Assembly (NCBI GenBank): GCA_007922195.1
Contig: ML682005.1
Span: 34,752,639-34,816,638, forward strand
Source of the DNA: Podocnemis expansa
Taxonomy: Eukaryota; Chordata; Testudines; Podocnemididae
Direction: 5' to 3'
Length of the DNA: 64,000 nt
Below, piece after piece: positions 1 to 11,867 of this stretch. Position numbers and translations under genes: made by a program. The notes beneath the pieces were generated by a model. It saw nothing but the letters and a program-made list of their open reading frames with translations. It was not told where the DNA came from and made no database searches. The first letter of the stretch is position 1. Each line of letters begins with the position of its first letter.

Positions 1-697
1 AAATTATAATAAAATGCAGGATTTGAATAACTGTTTTCTCCTTTTGTAGATTTCTATTCAGTTAGGTTATTGTCTTTTTTATATAGTGACAGAAATTGCA
101 TTATAGTATTTCTTTTACAACTGAAGTTGGAAGGATAGGAAAGGCATATTGATTTTTGCTGTAATTTTCATTCTATAGATCACATTGCAATCACATTTAC
201 CATTCCTTTAATTTCAAATGCCTACTTGGATAAAAACCTGCACCCTGTCATTAGTCATCCATCAAGTCTACTCTGTATAAACACTCATACTGTGCAATGG
301 TTGATAGAAATACTGTAATGATCAGTGCAGAGAGCAGCTTCACTAATAGATGGTACTTTATCTTAGTGTTAAGTTGTTGTCTTGTGTCTGATCTTTGGAT
401 TTTAGCAGGAAGTTCAGTCCTGCCTGGCTGTGCTGGAGTCATTTCTTGCAGTGTTTCAATAAATCCCTGTGATTCAATAAGCAAGTATTACAATACATAA
501 CTTGTGGCTCAAAAGCAATTTTGAAACAAAATATACTCTGTACATAGATTCTGCAATATGGAAAACCCCAAATAATAAAATCATATACCACACAAGGAAA
601 CTCAAAGCGTGAAGAACAAATACCACAGTTCATGTAACTTCAGAAAACAATGAAGAATCACCTATCTGCCAGTTCACAGAACACAGAGATTATATAA
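1..697. other. AT-rich non-coding sequence, nothing recognised
   Basis: No reading frame longer than about 77 codons and no recognisable protein motif. I see no terminal repeats, SINE or LINE signature. Probably intergenic or intronic. Confidence 0.6.
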
Positions 698-925
698 TCA
701 TAGACATGTAGCTCAGGAATGAATTTTAAGAGATTATCTAATCCATGCACTCAAATTGAGCAGGATTCAGTATACCTAGGCCATCCTTATGAGTATCTGG
801 GTAACCTGTTTTTTAAAAGCCTTCAAGAATAGGGATTCCACAATCTCCCTGGGTAACCAGTTTCAGGTGTTGTATGAATTTCTATTTAAAATCTGTATTA
901 TTTGAAATCTGTTCATACCCATAGT
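698..925 (-). mobile_element. CR1 LINE 3'-end fragment, old
   Basis: On the plus strand it begins TCATAGACATGTAGCTC and runs through ATTATCTAATCCATG to GGGATTCCACAATCTCCCT. This matches the reverse complement of the CR1 3' untranslated region, where the line 'TCATAGA...GGGACC...ATCTAGTCCA...ATTCCACAACCTCCCT' is typical in turtles, birds and crocodilians. It is strongly diverged, 5'-truncated and non-coding. The strand follows from the 3' end lying on the left. Confidence 0.65.
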
Positions 926-1207
926 AGTGCAATTTTGATTATGATCACCATCTGGAGTGATGTAAAAGAAGTAGCACTTAAAATTTCCTAACACTTTGAG
1001 TAGAAATCACTAATAGTTCTTTTCTCACAGAAATGAGATCAAGATAAAGAACATTTTCCTAAAATGTCAAATGTACATGACAAATGTCACTGTTACTTGA
1101 ACATCTGCGTATTTACACCCCTCCAGAGGAATAATCTATATAGGGACACCTAGTGCCACAACATAGACTTTACTATCCGACATGGGAATCTGAAGGAACA
1201 ACAGCAA

Positions 1208-1345
1208 GCCACTATAGAATCATAGGGTTGGAAGGGACCTCAGGAAGTTGTCTAATCAACCCCTGTTCAAAGCTGGACCTACACAATTTCAAGGAGGATA
1301 TCTGCACATCAGCAAATAAGCTGCTAGCCACAGCAAAGCATTCAG
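1208..1345 (-). mobile_element. CR1 LINE 3'-end fragment
   Basis: ATAGAATCATAGGGTTGGAA followed by GGGACCTCAGGAAGTTGTCTA is the reverse complement of the classic CR1 3' terminus (CCTATGATTCTAT repeat end). Only about 130 bp remains, so it is a 5'-truncated copy. It is better preserved than the copy at 698-925, which suggests a younger insertion. Confidence 0.8.
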
Positions 1346-1399
1346 TCAGTGCATGTGCAACAAGCAGTAGCTGAGAACAGTTCCACGTGCCATCTTAAA

Positions 1400-3839
1400 A
1401 TCTGGATATAGGACCAGCCAGAATATATTCAAGTTTACTTTGTACGTTGATATGCAGTCCACAAATGGTGGTAAGCAACAATGCATGTTTTGTGGAATAT
1501 CCATGGAAATTTCTCATATGGTTTTACTAAATCTAATATTATGACTTCTTGAGCAGGAGCTGGGGGACAAGAAAGTTGGTGGATAAATTCTTGCTACCAC
1601 ATTTTCTGATAGTAGTTAAAAAAGGTTCATGCTGACACCATTCAACATAATGTCAGATTCTAAAAGAAAAAATAAATCATTAATATGTTTGGCATTAATC
1701 TTTACCATTTTGAAGGTAAGAAAAGATCTAAAGAACTGAATGGCATCCTTAGGCCAAAATCCTTCATTTGGCAATGAGTGGTACTCATGGGAGCTCCAAA
1801 AAGCCTTGTTTCATGCAGGGAAGATCTGTAGACAGCAGAACCACTCTTTTTTACCCTTTGAAAATTGTATCATGAGTTTCCCTCTGTACTAAGAGAGATA
1901 CCTTTGTCATGGATGCCAAACGTTCATGGTCTTGCACAGAGCACAAGGACTGAGACTGTGCCTGTATCCATAGCAGTGATATACGGGAACAGAGAAAAAA
2001 AAAGATTACTTGGCGCACTTATGAAAGGGTAGATATTTACCACTAAGTGTTTAACCCCGTAAGCTTGCTTGAGTCTGATTATGTAAGCACTTGGAGTCTC
2101 AGTGCAATAAATTTAACTGCAACAGAGCCCATGCACAATCCATTGATCAGTCTGGTAAGACCTAAACTGAATGATTTTCTTGGCATTAAGTTTCCATTAA
2201 TACAAATTCCCCTAAATGCACAAAACTGGAAAATGAAAAATAATACAATTGTTGCAATGACTTACCATATATGAATACAGTCACTAGACATGCAAAGTGT
2301 GTTAATCTGCCTTCATTTTAACCAAATCATACATATCAGTTCAGGATCCTATTAACTTGTATTGCTGATGCATTTGTACTGGTGCATGCACATAGAACAA
2401 ACCAAAACAGGTCTTTTAGCTTCTTCTGTGATCACAATTCCTTACTATATGTTCAGTCTTTACAGCCCACATCTTTTTGTGTAGAACACAGTCCTTGTAA
2501 ACAAATTTCCGTCAGCATGGTAATGCACTGAAAACTCTCAAACTGTTTTGGATGTGGTATGTACCTGTCAAAGCCTCATGATATGAAGTTGTCAAAAGTA
2601 GTATTCAAAATATTCAGCTAGCCAGTAAATACACTAACTGATCTGCAGGTGTCTTCCAGTGAAGACAGGTTGTTTACCTTGCACAATTAATTTGTCACTC
2701 TTGACATAGGCCTGTATCTTTCCCAAATACAGAAAATAAGTGCTGAGGATGAAGACTCAGAAAATCTTTGGGGGGTTGCATTTCTGCTGTTTCTCTGCAT
2801 CGTCTCCTGGTTGGAATTTAGAGCATGGAGTGGACCGTCATACACAGTACTGGACCAGGAACACATGCAAAGAGCAGGTCCAATGTTAGAGGACACTCTT
2901 TCTGTAGCAGCAATGGAAATATATCATGCAGCGTTGCTGTGGCACCACAAGCCAATGTAGTCCAAATAAAAGAGAGGGCAATTACAGTTGGTCAAAGCAA
3001 CAGCAACTTATGAGTAGAGCTGATAAAAAATTGTTAGGTTTTTTCATTGAAAGTTTTGATAACATCGTGCTTCCCCTACTCCAAAGACTACCATGAATTT
3101 TATTTTTGCCTAAAATAATAAAAAAAAAACATGTTCATCTCCTATTTCTATTTTGACATGGCAAAGGGGAGGAAAAAGACTGAAAGAAAGTGTGAAAACT
3201 TTTTAACAAACAAAACTGAGTTTTTGTAGACCAAAAATATTAGGAGGTTGGGGAAGATAAAATCTTTTTTCTGTCAAAAAAGCATTAATGAAAAGTTTTG
3301 ACTGTTTCTACATATACTGTATTTTGCTGTAAATTGTAGGTGCCCCAGGTACTGTGCTGTATCCCTGATTTCTCTTTCCTGGCCTCATCAATCTGTGTTA
3401 TGAGGCCTTCCATACAGCAACTGAAAAGAAAAAGGAAGAGGAAAAGAACAAGAAAAACATAGCATGTATCAGTGTTTCCCATGTGTATGACCCCACAACT
3501 TCCCTCCATAATTCAAGTTCTTTTGATCTTTTCTGTACCATGAAAGAAGAAAGAAGACCACCAACTGGTCTTTTGTGAATACAACTCAAAAGTAAATGGC
3601 GAATTCCACTAACAGTAAGAAAAAAGGACAATAATTATAAAAGGAAATGCCCTGAATTTGAAAGTAAAACTGTATGCTTGATGTTGGTGTCTTCAGGAAT
3701 GTGTTTGCTATGTTCTAGGGTGCAATATGCAGCAGTGAGAGATTGTGTCACAGCCAAAGGTCCCTCAAAGGCCAAGGTGCTGTGACTCACACCCTGGAAC
3801 AAATAGCAAGAAGAAAAGCTTTCAGGTCATGGCCTGAGT
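1400..3839. other. Non-coding sequence, nothing recognised
   Basis: AT-rich, with only short unconvincing reading frames (at most about 77 codons before 3740). I see no repeat ends, RNA gene or conserved motif. Confidence 0.55.
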
Positions 3840-4399
3840 GTCTATTCCAGTGGTTCCCAACCTTTTCTCTGCTGTGGCACACCTTGATACCTTCAAATTT
3901 TTTGAGGCACATCACCATTAAAAAACTCACAAATATTCAAATTAAATTACCTATGAATATTCATGAATCATGGCACAGTGTTTCGGAAATGCTCCTATGT
4001 GCAGTAGTAGGGGTAGCAGAGCAGGGGTTGCAAAACACGGGAGGTCAGGAGTCATGTGCAGTGGCAGGAGTGAGTGTGGGGAGCAGAGCAAGGCAGGATT
4101 GGCAAAAGAGGACAAGGGGAGCCATGTGGGGAACAGCACAAGGGTGGTGAGAGAGGAGAGAGGAAGGGAGAACAAGAGTGGCTTTGTGGAGGGGACGGGG
4201 GGGAACCTGGGGAGTGGGAAGGTAGGGCACAGGAGCATGGCACAGCCCCCACATCCCCCTTCTCCACAGTGGCTCCCTGCCACCCAGGGCAAATCCTCAC
4301 CTGGCTACTGCTCCCTCGCACCCCAGTGGGTCCCGTCCTCCCCTCCCCCAGCCCCCTGCTGCCTGTGGTGGACCCTCCCATCACTGCAGCAGCTAGAAC

Positions 4400-4600
4400 T
4401 GGCCCTCAAGCTCCCAGCTACACCCCCCTCACAGCCACCCCACCCCCCCCAGCTACACCTCCCCAACCAAACAGCCACCCCACAACCCCAATTGCACACC
4501 CCCTGCTACACACCCACTCCCACCCACCTCTGCTATACACATACACCTGCCCCACACAACCCCCAGCAGCCGTCCCACCCCCACAGCCCTTACCTGGGCT
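4400..4600. repeat. C-rich, cryptically repetitive tract inside the hAT element
   Basis: Repeated CACCCC, CCCAGCTACACC and CCCACCCC blocks with almost no G. It produces spurious proline-rich frames on one strand and glycine-rich frames on the other. Confidence 0.6.
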
Positions 4601-4682
4601 GTTTGCAGGCTGGCTGACACAAGCTGCACCACCCTGGAGGGGAAGATTCACACACTCCCGGCCTCCCGCAGCTCTCTGGTGG

Positions 4683-4867
4683 CTGGGCTTAAGGTGGAGC
4701 CACCAGAACACTGAGTTCTGGCTGCTCTTGCTATTTTTAGGGGGACCCCTGGAACTCCACCTACCGGAGCATTCCTCTGTTTTTAGGGGGGGCTGGAATG
4801 CTGCCTGCCTAAAAATAGGGGGCCCTGGAACTGTGTTCTGGTGCCTTCCCCCTTACTTTAACCCCTG
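4683..4867. mobile_element. Possible nested hAT-type short element (CAGGGGTTAAAGTA family)
   Basis: The right end is TACTTTAACCCCTG and the left end is a weaker CTGGGCTTAAGGTGG. Inside are the CCAGAACAC, TTTTTAGGGGG and GGCCCTGGAA blocks that also occur at 12700-12812 and 47490-47575. I could not find a matching 8-bp duplication, so the boundaries are approximate. Confidence 0.4.
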
Positions 4868-5235
4868 CCTCTTCTTAGTCCTGCACAGCCCACATGGCTG
4901 GGCTGAGCAGGGAAGGAACTTTAACTCCAGATCTCGAGGATGCTCATGGCACACTTTGGGTGTTGCCACGGCACACTGGTTAGGAACGACTGGTCTATTC
5001 ACTCTACATTCTTGGATCAGTAACTCTGATACCATCAGCCTGCCTTGAGCACAATAGATTCCTCACCCCCATGGCTTCCAGCAACTTGGTTACTAGTTGT
5101 AGAATGATCCTGACACACTACCGGTCCGTAGTTTTCCCAGGACCATATGCCCTGACATTTTCAGACCTCTCCTGAATCACTCAGAAGTAATAAATTTCAT
5201 TTGTTCCTTCAAAAAGACAAAAGCATGTCATGTCT

Positions 5236-5400
5236 TATAAACTTCCACTCAAACCAGTGCTCAGTTTGTTTATTGTTAATTAATGTGCTATATGTTTACT
5301 ATACAGCATACATTATGTGATGCCAAGTAAAAGAAATAAAAGTAGAAAGGATTACAAGTAAACATAGGTGAAAGCACATATCTGAACATCTACAACTTAA
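5236..5400 (-). mobile_element. Degenerate LTR-like interspersed repeat fragment
   Basis: The series GTTTATTGTTAATTAATG, GTAAAAGAAATAAAAGTAG and GGATTACAAGTAAACA resembles the better copy at 41180-41340 (GTTTATTAACTACAGAG, TAATTACAAGTAAAC). The family is turtle-like but unnamed here. AATAAA-type signals on the minus strand suggest that orientation. Confidence 0.35.
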
Positions 5401-5562
5401 TTTTTGCAAGGCAAAACCTGTGCCTAACCAGCAAAGATTCTCACTTATATTTAGTTTTAAAAGATTCAATCCTCCTGCCCCCCTTTGTTGAAGCCCATTT
5501 TTCTTAGCTTGGAAGGCCCCTTACCTCTTGCGTCTGTCATGATGGATGCCAAAATGGCTTCG

Positions 5563-5566
<4 letters not shown>

Positions 5567-5614
<48 letters not shown>
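5567..5614. repeat. (TC)n microsatellite
   Basis: About 24 uninterrupted TC units, so length polymorphism is likely. Confidence 0.97.
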
Positions 5615-5617
<3 letters not shown>

Positions 5618-7450
5618 GTTTATTGACTTTCACTCAAAAGCTGGATGACTGTTCTCTTCCTGTGGTTGTCTCACCTCTCTCCTGATCTGAATACAAGTGG
5701 GGAAAAACCTGAGCAATTTCACTGAAAATAGGCAGATAGCTGCAATGCTTCCTCCTATTTGGGAAAGGCCAGTTTCTCCCTTGGTTTGGTCACAGACATG
5801 CAGTACAATATTAACAAGTTTCCAAATTCTTCCTATAGTGTTAATGTGTACAATTAACAATGATGATTAATCAACAGTGTGTCATAGACTTTCAATAAAT
5901 ATGTCACTTGTCATACATGTATAATACAGTAATCTTGTATACAATCAACTGAGTAAGTTGCTGATCATTTTTACAGCTCAGATAAAGTTTCGCTTCCTGG
6001 GCAGAGTGTAGAGCCCTTGCTTCTTAACTTAATAGCTTTGTTTATCTGACACAAAGTAGTGAACCGCAAATGGGACTCTACCACAGTGATTATTATCAGT
6101 TTCAAAATAATTGTGTGTCTAAGTATTATAGGCCTGGTCTCAGCCTCACAAATTTCTTCTAGGCTTGTGAGGGGATGAATATACCCTTCCAGGCCCATTC
6201 TCTGTGAAGGTAGGATGCTCTACTGGGCCCCTTGGCCTCATCAGTGGACTTGGGTGCCCTTCTAAGAATTTGCATAAATAGAGTCGCTGCTAATATACAC
6301 AAAGCATATTAATATATACTTTCTGAAATAGTACTAGGTATTTGCTTAAAATCTAACCAAGATAATAATTATTTAATAGTGTAGAGAAAATAAATTAAGT
6401 AAATATACTCAGAATGAATAAATTTAATCAACATTAATCATACCAGAGGTGCTGATGGTAAAGCACCATGAAAGAGTGCTAAATTCTCATAGTCCTTGCC
6501 CCTGTGGTATGAGCAGGGATTTTAATGAATACTTTTAAACACTCACAGTTTAAAAAGGAACTGGAGTTTAAAAAAATTTCTCATCTCTGAGTGTAATGAG
6601 CTGATCCTTTTTGAAGAGGAAAACCTCTTTGATCTTCAGGGGAAAAAAAGTATCCTTTTTGATCATATAGGACATGCTCTTGGCCATTTTTTCCCCACAT
6701 TTATAGATATACACACACAACTCCATAGGTACCGTATGTATAGTACTTTATTAATATACTGATAAATAGACACAGTGCTTGTACTGACTAGTTTTAGGGG
6801 TTATCAAAATGTTCCATATTGACACTCTTGGAGATTTTGAGCTTTGTGCTTGTCAACATGCAAACAGGGACAGATCTCTTTTTCTACCTTACACTATTAG
6901 GAGACGTTAGAACCCTGTATACTGAGGCTGTTAAATTCTGCTGACTGATTGTGGCAGGTGAACCAGAATTTAAACGCAGTAAGAAAGTTTACCTCAAGAG
7001 AGGGAATTTTTCCAGTTTTGGTTGTTTGCCTGATTTGCTAACGGAACAGGTGCTACCATTTTTGATGAAAACAGAATGAATCCAGAAATTGGACAAAGTT
7101 CAAGAATAACTCTTAACTGATGGCAATGGCCTTGATGGCAAAATTGCCTATGTGTTGCCAATTTTTATGATTTTATCTCACTATGCTGGTGTTTCTTTTA
7201 AAGTCTGCCTTCAGTGCAATGTACTTATCTGAGAATCTTAGCTTTCCGCTTAAAAACAAAATGAATTTCTAGCCTTACAATGAACTTTAAAGGCTTCAAT
7301 TCCAGAAAGCAAATTAAAATAACCAAAAATTTATCATTAAAATGTCAATTAGTAAACAAGTCTTGTGATTCTCAAAGCTTGAGATAACCAGTATGGGGAT
7401 GGCTATTACTCACAAATAGTTGAAAACTCACTCACACTGTTCCTAAATAT
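5615..7450. other. Non-coding sequence, nothing recognised
   Basis: AT-rich with no substantial reading frame. No repeat termini identified. Confidence 0.55.
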
Positions 7451-7454
7451 ACTG

Positions 7455-7488
<34 letters not shown>
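7455..7488. repeat. (AATC)n microsatellite abutting a CR1 3' end
   Basis: Eight to nine ATCA units lie directly against the 3' end of a minus-strand CR1. Read on that strand they are (ATTG)n, an expanded version of the CR1 tail repeat. Confidence 0.95.
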
Positions 7489-7489
<1 letters not shown>

Positions 7490-7560
7490 TCATAGGGCTG
7501 GAAGGGACCTCATGAGATCATCGAGTCCAACCCAGACCAGGCTTCTAAATTAAGATACAA
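7489..7560 (-). mobile_element. CR1 LINE 3'-end fragment, young
   Basis: AATCATAGGGCTGGAAGGGA followed by CCTCATGAGATCATCGAG is a near-consensus reverse complement of the CR1 3' terminus. Only about 70 bp is present, with the tail microsatellite at its left. Confidence 0.85.
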
Positions 7561-7599
7561 CCTTTTGAAAATAAAGCAGGACTGGCTAGTTTTCAGTAA

Positions 7600-8025
7600 G
7601 GTTATGTCTACACACACATCATTATTTCAAAATAAGTATTTCAAAATGAGTTATTTCAAAATAAAGTCCTTATTTTGAAATAAGTTAATTCGAATTAAGG
7701 GAAAGCTTGCTATCGAAATGGCTGTTATTTTGAAATGGTTATTTCAAAATAAGGCTGTTCAGACATGTTGTTTTGAAACAGTTGTTTTGAAACAATGGTG
7801 TTGTTTCGAAACAACATGTCCAAACGGCCTTATTTCGAAATAACCATTTCAAAATAACAGCCGTTTCGAAATGAATGGGGTTTAAGCTGTTTCGAAATGA
7901 TGGTTCTTATTTTGAAATGACAGATCCCGTCATTTTGAAATAAGAAAACGTTGTGTGGACCTAATCTCTTTTATTTCGAAATAACCAGTGTTATTTTGAA
8001 ATAAAATAGATGTGTAGACATACCC
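7600..8025. mobile_element. Palindrome-rich PIF/Harbinger-like MITE (TTTCGAAA type)
   Basis: The ends GGTTATGTCTACAC and GTGTAGACATACCC are inverted repeats flanked by TAA at 7597-7599 and 8026-8028. The interior carries many copies or one-step derivatives of TTATTTCGAAATAA (for example 7830-7843). The right half matches the last ~250 bp of the Myb-bearing element at 36207-38174 (shared GGTTTAAGCTG and GAAAACGT blocks). The 3-bp TWA duplication is typical of PIF/Harbinger. No coding capacity. Confidence 0.8.
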
Positions 8026-8616
8026 TAATAGTTTTATTGATTAGTATTGATAATATAATGATATAGACAAGGAACTGATTTCAAGTCGGTTTATATAAAT
8101 ATGAAAAATGGCAATCCTACTGATTATTACTGAAAATTTATTCAAGCAGATCTTCCTTTACCAGGACATGCCTGTACTAAAAAGGGTAATCTTGAGCTTT
8201 TATTTTTTTCTGTAATCATTACTCCAAATCCTTATTCAACTTGGATGACAATTGTCAACAAATAGGTCCTGATCCTGAAAAGAAACTTATATTCATTACA
8301 TAAATGGTACAGCTTCCGGTTCATAAATGAGAGTATCTGCATAGGCTTGGGATGAATTGAGATTTTAGTGATAAGTTTAATAGGATCCCACAAGTTTACT
8401 ACAACAGAAAACAAAGGCCTTCCATGGAAGAGAGACCATCAGCCTCATGGTCTCTTCTGATGACTGTCTGATTCATTTTTAAATGCAGATCTGTTAGTAT
8501 TATGACATTCTTGTAACAGGGTTGGTAAGATACAGAAAATGAAGTTTACACTTGGGCACGATCAGCATGTTGCTGAAAGTACCACACCACCAATCCAAGA
8601 AATCTCAGGAAGATGC
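8026..8616. other. Non-coding sequence, nothing recognised
   Basis: No repeat ends or coding motifs seen. Confidence 0.5.
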
Positions 8617-8629
8617 TGAAGAGTAGGTA

Positions 8630-8867
8630 AGTTCCAAAGGGTAGCCATGTTAGTTAGTTGTTCAGCAAAACAAACAAGGAATCCTGTAGTACTTATAAAG
8701 CCTAACAAATGTATTTCCTACTTGAGCTTTTATGGGAGAAAATTCCACTTCATCGGCTGCTTGCTCACCTTCAAGTTTCTGATAAAGTGGAATTTTCTCC
8801 CACAAAAGCTCATGCGAGAAATAAATTTGTTAGTCTTTAAAAGTGCCACAGGGCTGCTTGTTTGTAT
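8630..8867. mobile_element. Fold-back (inverted-dimer) turtle SINE with 13-bp TSD
   Basis: A plus-strand SINE head (GTTCCAAAGGGTAGCCATG) and body run to about 8762. An inverted copy of the same body then follows to 8864, with arms 8671-8762 and 8776-8864. Both arms contain the GGGAGAAAATTCCACTT block in opposite orientation. The direct repeat TGAAGAGTAGGTA lies at 8617-8629 and again at 8868-8880. The whole inverted structure was therefore integrated in one event. A transcript would fold into a hairpin of about 90 bp. Confidence 0.82.
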
Positions 8868-8880
8868 TGAAGAGTAGGTA

Positions 8881-11867
8881 GGACAGGATGGATCCTTGAG
8901 GAACACAGAAGGTGGATGCTTTGGAGAAAAGAGCAATTGCTCATCACCACCTAGATTTGTTAGAATTAAGAAGTGTAGCCGTTAGTCCTCTACCCTCTAC
9001 AACTACCAACTGCAAACAGTGCTTAACTTTTCAAGAACTGAAGAAGGGCTGAAGAGTTTGAACACTGGAATATAACTTCTGTTCTTGGCATTAAGAGGTC
9101 ACTTACTGCTGTGATTAGGGCTTTCTCCACTCTGTGTCCCAGCCTGCTGCCTGATTGTGATGCATCTTGTTGTCATGAGTTGCTGGAGTTTGGCTGATGA
9201 TGTTTTTCTCACTGATTTTGCTTTTTAATGGGAAGTTGGAGATGCAGTGATAGCTGTTAATTTTTTTTTGTATCAAGATCAGAATAAAGTATTGCATCAA
9301 AGCAGATATCAATAACATTCATCAATGTTTTGTGGATTTGGTAGATCAACAGTATCACAAACATTAAAGGAAAATAATTAAGTACATTATACAAGATTGT
9401 TGTATGCTTAATGTGGACACAACAGCAACAGTTTATGATGAGACAGAAAATTAATGAAATCATTAATTTTAAAAATAGCTACAGTGGAAGAAGTAAATAA
9501 CTGATAGGCATACAAAGCAATATCAATCTACAGCTGTGCTAATTACACTGACAATAAAGCAGAGCAATAGTGAAGAAAAATGCATGGTTTTGAAGTTATA
9601 AATCATTACTGCAGGCAGTTTTTGCAGTGGTACAAAGTGTTCCACACATAATAAAGTATAGCATTATCTTTGTAGCAAAAAAAATTTGTAATAATTGTAA
9701 TCGTCTTAGATGAGACCACATAAATCTCACATCCTGTGATAAGGGCCTGATCCTGCATCCACAGTAAATAATGGGAGTTTTGTCATTGGTTTCAAAAGGA
9801 ACAGGAACAGGTCCAAGCTTTTTTAAAAAAGTGTTCTCAGAAATGTAAAGGTACTATTCATTTGGCATAACAGTTAAAATAAATAATGTACCATCCTAAT
9901 TGCCAAGAGTGAAAAGTTGAAAGCTGAATTTTTATTAATATTAATCCTTCTTCAAATAGTTGCTTTAGTTACCAGTGGAGGGGGAAAAAAATCAGTCATC
10001 AACAAATGATTCTGCACTGTTTTTATGCTTCCAAACTCCCAATGACGTCAATATCAATTTTGGGTGCAGAAAAAATGATTGAACATCTAAATAAGGGACT
10101 AGTCTGCACAGTTAAGAACATTCTAGTGCTGCCTTTCTACATCTTACTATGAGTGTATGCATTCTTACATTATTGGTGGCAGATGTTCTGGTGCGGTGCT
10201 TTTAGTTATTGGTCCTGAAACTCCGCAAAATAAGCCCTGGTTTTCTGGTGTGTATAACTTTGCCATACTTCATTGTCTTTATGATGTCTGCCTCAGGCTG
10301 AGTTTTTAGGAAATTTTCAGCAAATGAACTTCAGCCATATCTCATGATGCTATTAGGAGAAAATACATTTTTCTCATGTTAAAAAAAATCCTCACAACCA
10401 TCACATAGTAGTTCAAGCAACTTCCATGCTTTGACAGGTTTTCAAACTGCACAGGAGGCTCATGCTGCTGTGAAGGATGTCCCTTTTATTATCCCTGTAA
10501 ATAGCCACTCAGATTCAGCCAAGTTGTGACCCTCTAAAAACCTGAGGTCACACATGTTAAGTAAACATTTGTTAGAATTTGGCAGATAAATTATCTGAAG
10601 AGTCCATCTGTACTGAATGTACTCCATCCCAGGGGTTGAGCAGAACTTTCACAACAACAACTCTTTTTATTGGCTAGAGGCCACAAGCAAAGAGACCGAG
10701 AGAAAGGAGACTATCTATCATGTGCTCTTTATGCTCCCACTGTTTTGAGCCAGACAACAAAAACACCAAGGAAGCATTTGACTCAAATCCAGAGGGATGA
10801 GGAGCTAGCCTAGGCCTGGCTGGAGGGTGTCAAGAAAATAGACAAGGAAAAGAAATGAGGCACAGGTGAGCTGTGGATCCAGGAAGGGAGAACTGAGAAT
10901 AAGATGAGAAACCTACAAAGACTGAAAGGGAGATCAGGATTGGCTGGAAGACCAGCAAAAGAAGGGGTCAGGCATGGTAGGGAATGGGGGGATGGGGGTG
11001 GTTGTAACCACAAGAGAATGATCTCCTCTGATCCTGAAACAGAACCCAGTATGAGCATTTTTTGCTTTCAGCAAATAGCTGTGAAATATCTGCTTTGCAC
11101 CATTGGCAATGTTTGCATCTTTTTTCTTTCTAGTGACTGGCCCACAAAGGATCACAGCCTATTACTAAAATGTGTTACCATTTCAGACTTTTAGAGGGCC
11201 TGTGGTCTAGGATCACAAATCCTTTTTCCCCGTCCCTCTAGCCTCTCGCTTTCTCCTCTGCCCTTCTCCCCCAGTTTCTCATCCGAGTCTTTTTGTGCAG
11301 CCAGTCCCAGTTCTTATCTTCCTGGACTCCTCATCCAGTCTCAGTTTTCCTTGTAGTTACTTTTCCTCCCCACTCCAGACTTCTTGTCCCAACCTGCCCT
11401 TTCCCACTGCTGGCTTCTTTTTTTCCCTCCTTTCCCCATCTGCACTACCCCTCACCCCAGGCTCTTAGTCCCTCTGTCCCCTAAAGATCCTAGTCTACTC
11501 CTGTTATGCCCAGGCCCAGCTCTTGTCCTCTGTGCATTTGAGTCATGTTGTTTTCCCCACTTCACTGCCTGGACTTCAACAAGAAGTCATTATGAGCATA
11601 GAAGAGATGGTTTCCAAGCTACAGATACTGTGTCCGGTGCCATAATGAGTCCAGGATGGGAACAGCAATTGTGAGGAAAATCAGGTTTGGCCCCTGTGAT
11701 TGAGCATGCACAGTGCAGACAAAATCTTCAGAGAATTTCTTTAGAGTTTAGAAAATCCTACAGACCATGTGCAAACTGAGATTTTTCAGGAGGATCACAA
11801 CTTGGCCAATATAATTTTTTTTGCCAGAGGCATGAAGGATGCCCTGAAAACAGGAAAAGGCATCTTT
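8881..11867. other. Non-coding sequence; one possible ancient repeat near 9740
   Basis: Mostly unremarkable AT-rich sequence. GGGCCTGATCCTGCAT near 9746 resembles an ancient amniote interspersed repeat seen elsewhere in the window. Small pyrimidine-rich patches at 11220-11520 yield short proline- and serine-rich frames that look spurious. Confidence 0.5.

Larger units (their letters stand above)
3848..4992. mobile_element. Complete non-autonomous hAT-type transposon with perfect 8-bp TSD
   Basis: The left end is CAGTGGTTCCCAACC and the right end is GGTTAGGAACGACTG, its imperfect inverted repeat (12 of 15 positions). The 8-bp direct repeat GTCTATTC lies exactly at 3840-3847 and 4993-5000. CAGNG termini with 8-bp duplications are diagnostic of the hAT superfamily. 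The interior (1,145 bp in total) shows no transposase. Long overlapping reading frames there (up to 324 codons, 4074-5048 plus) come from a skewed C-rich stretch, and the longest runs past the element end, so I do not call it a gene. The element probably moved with a transposase supplied in trans. Confidence 0.88.

Noticed and set aside
4074..5048. 324-codon plus-strand frame
   Set aside because: It covers the C-rich core of a hAT element and runs past its end. No conserved motif, proline-rich by composition.
8647..8936. Mirror-image frames with GRKFHF on both strands
   Set aside because: They are the two arms of the fold-back SINE read from either side, not genes.
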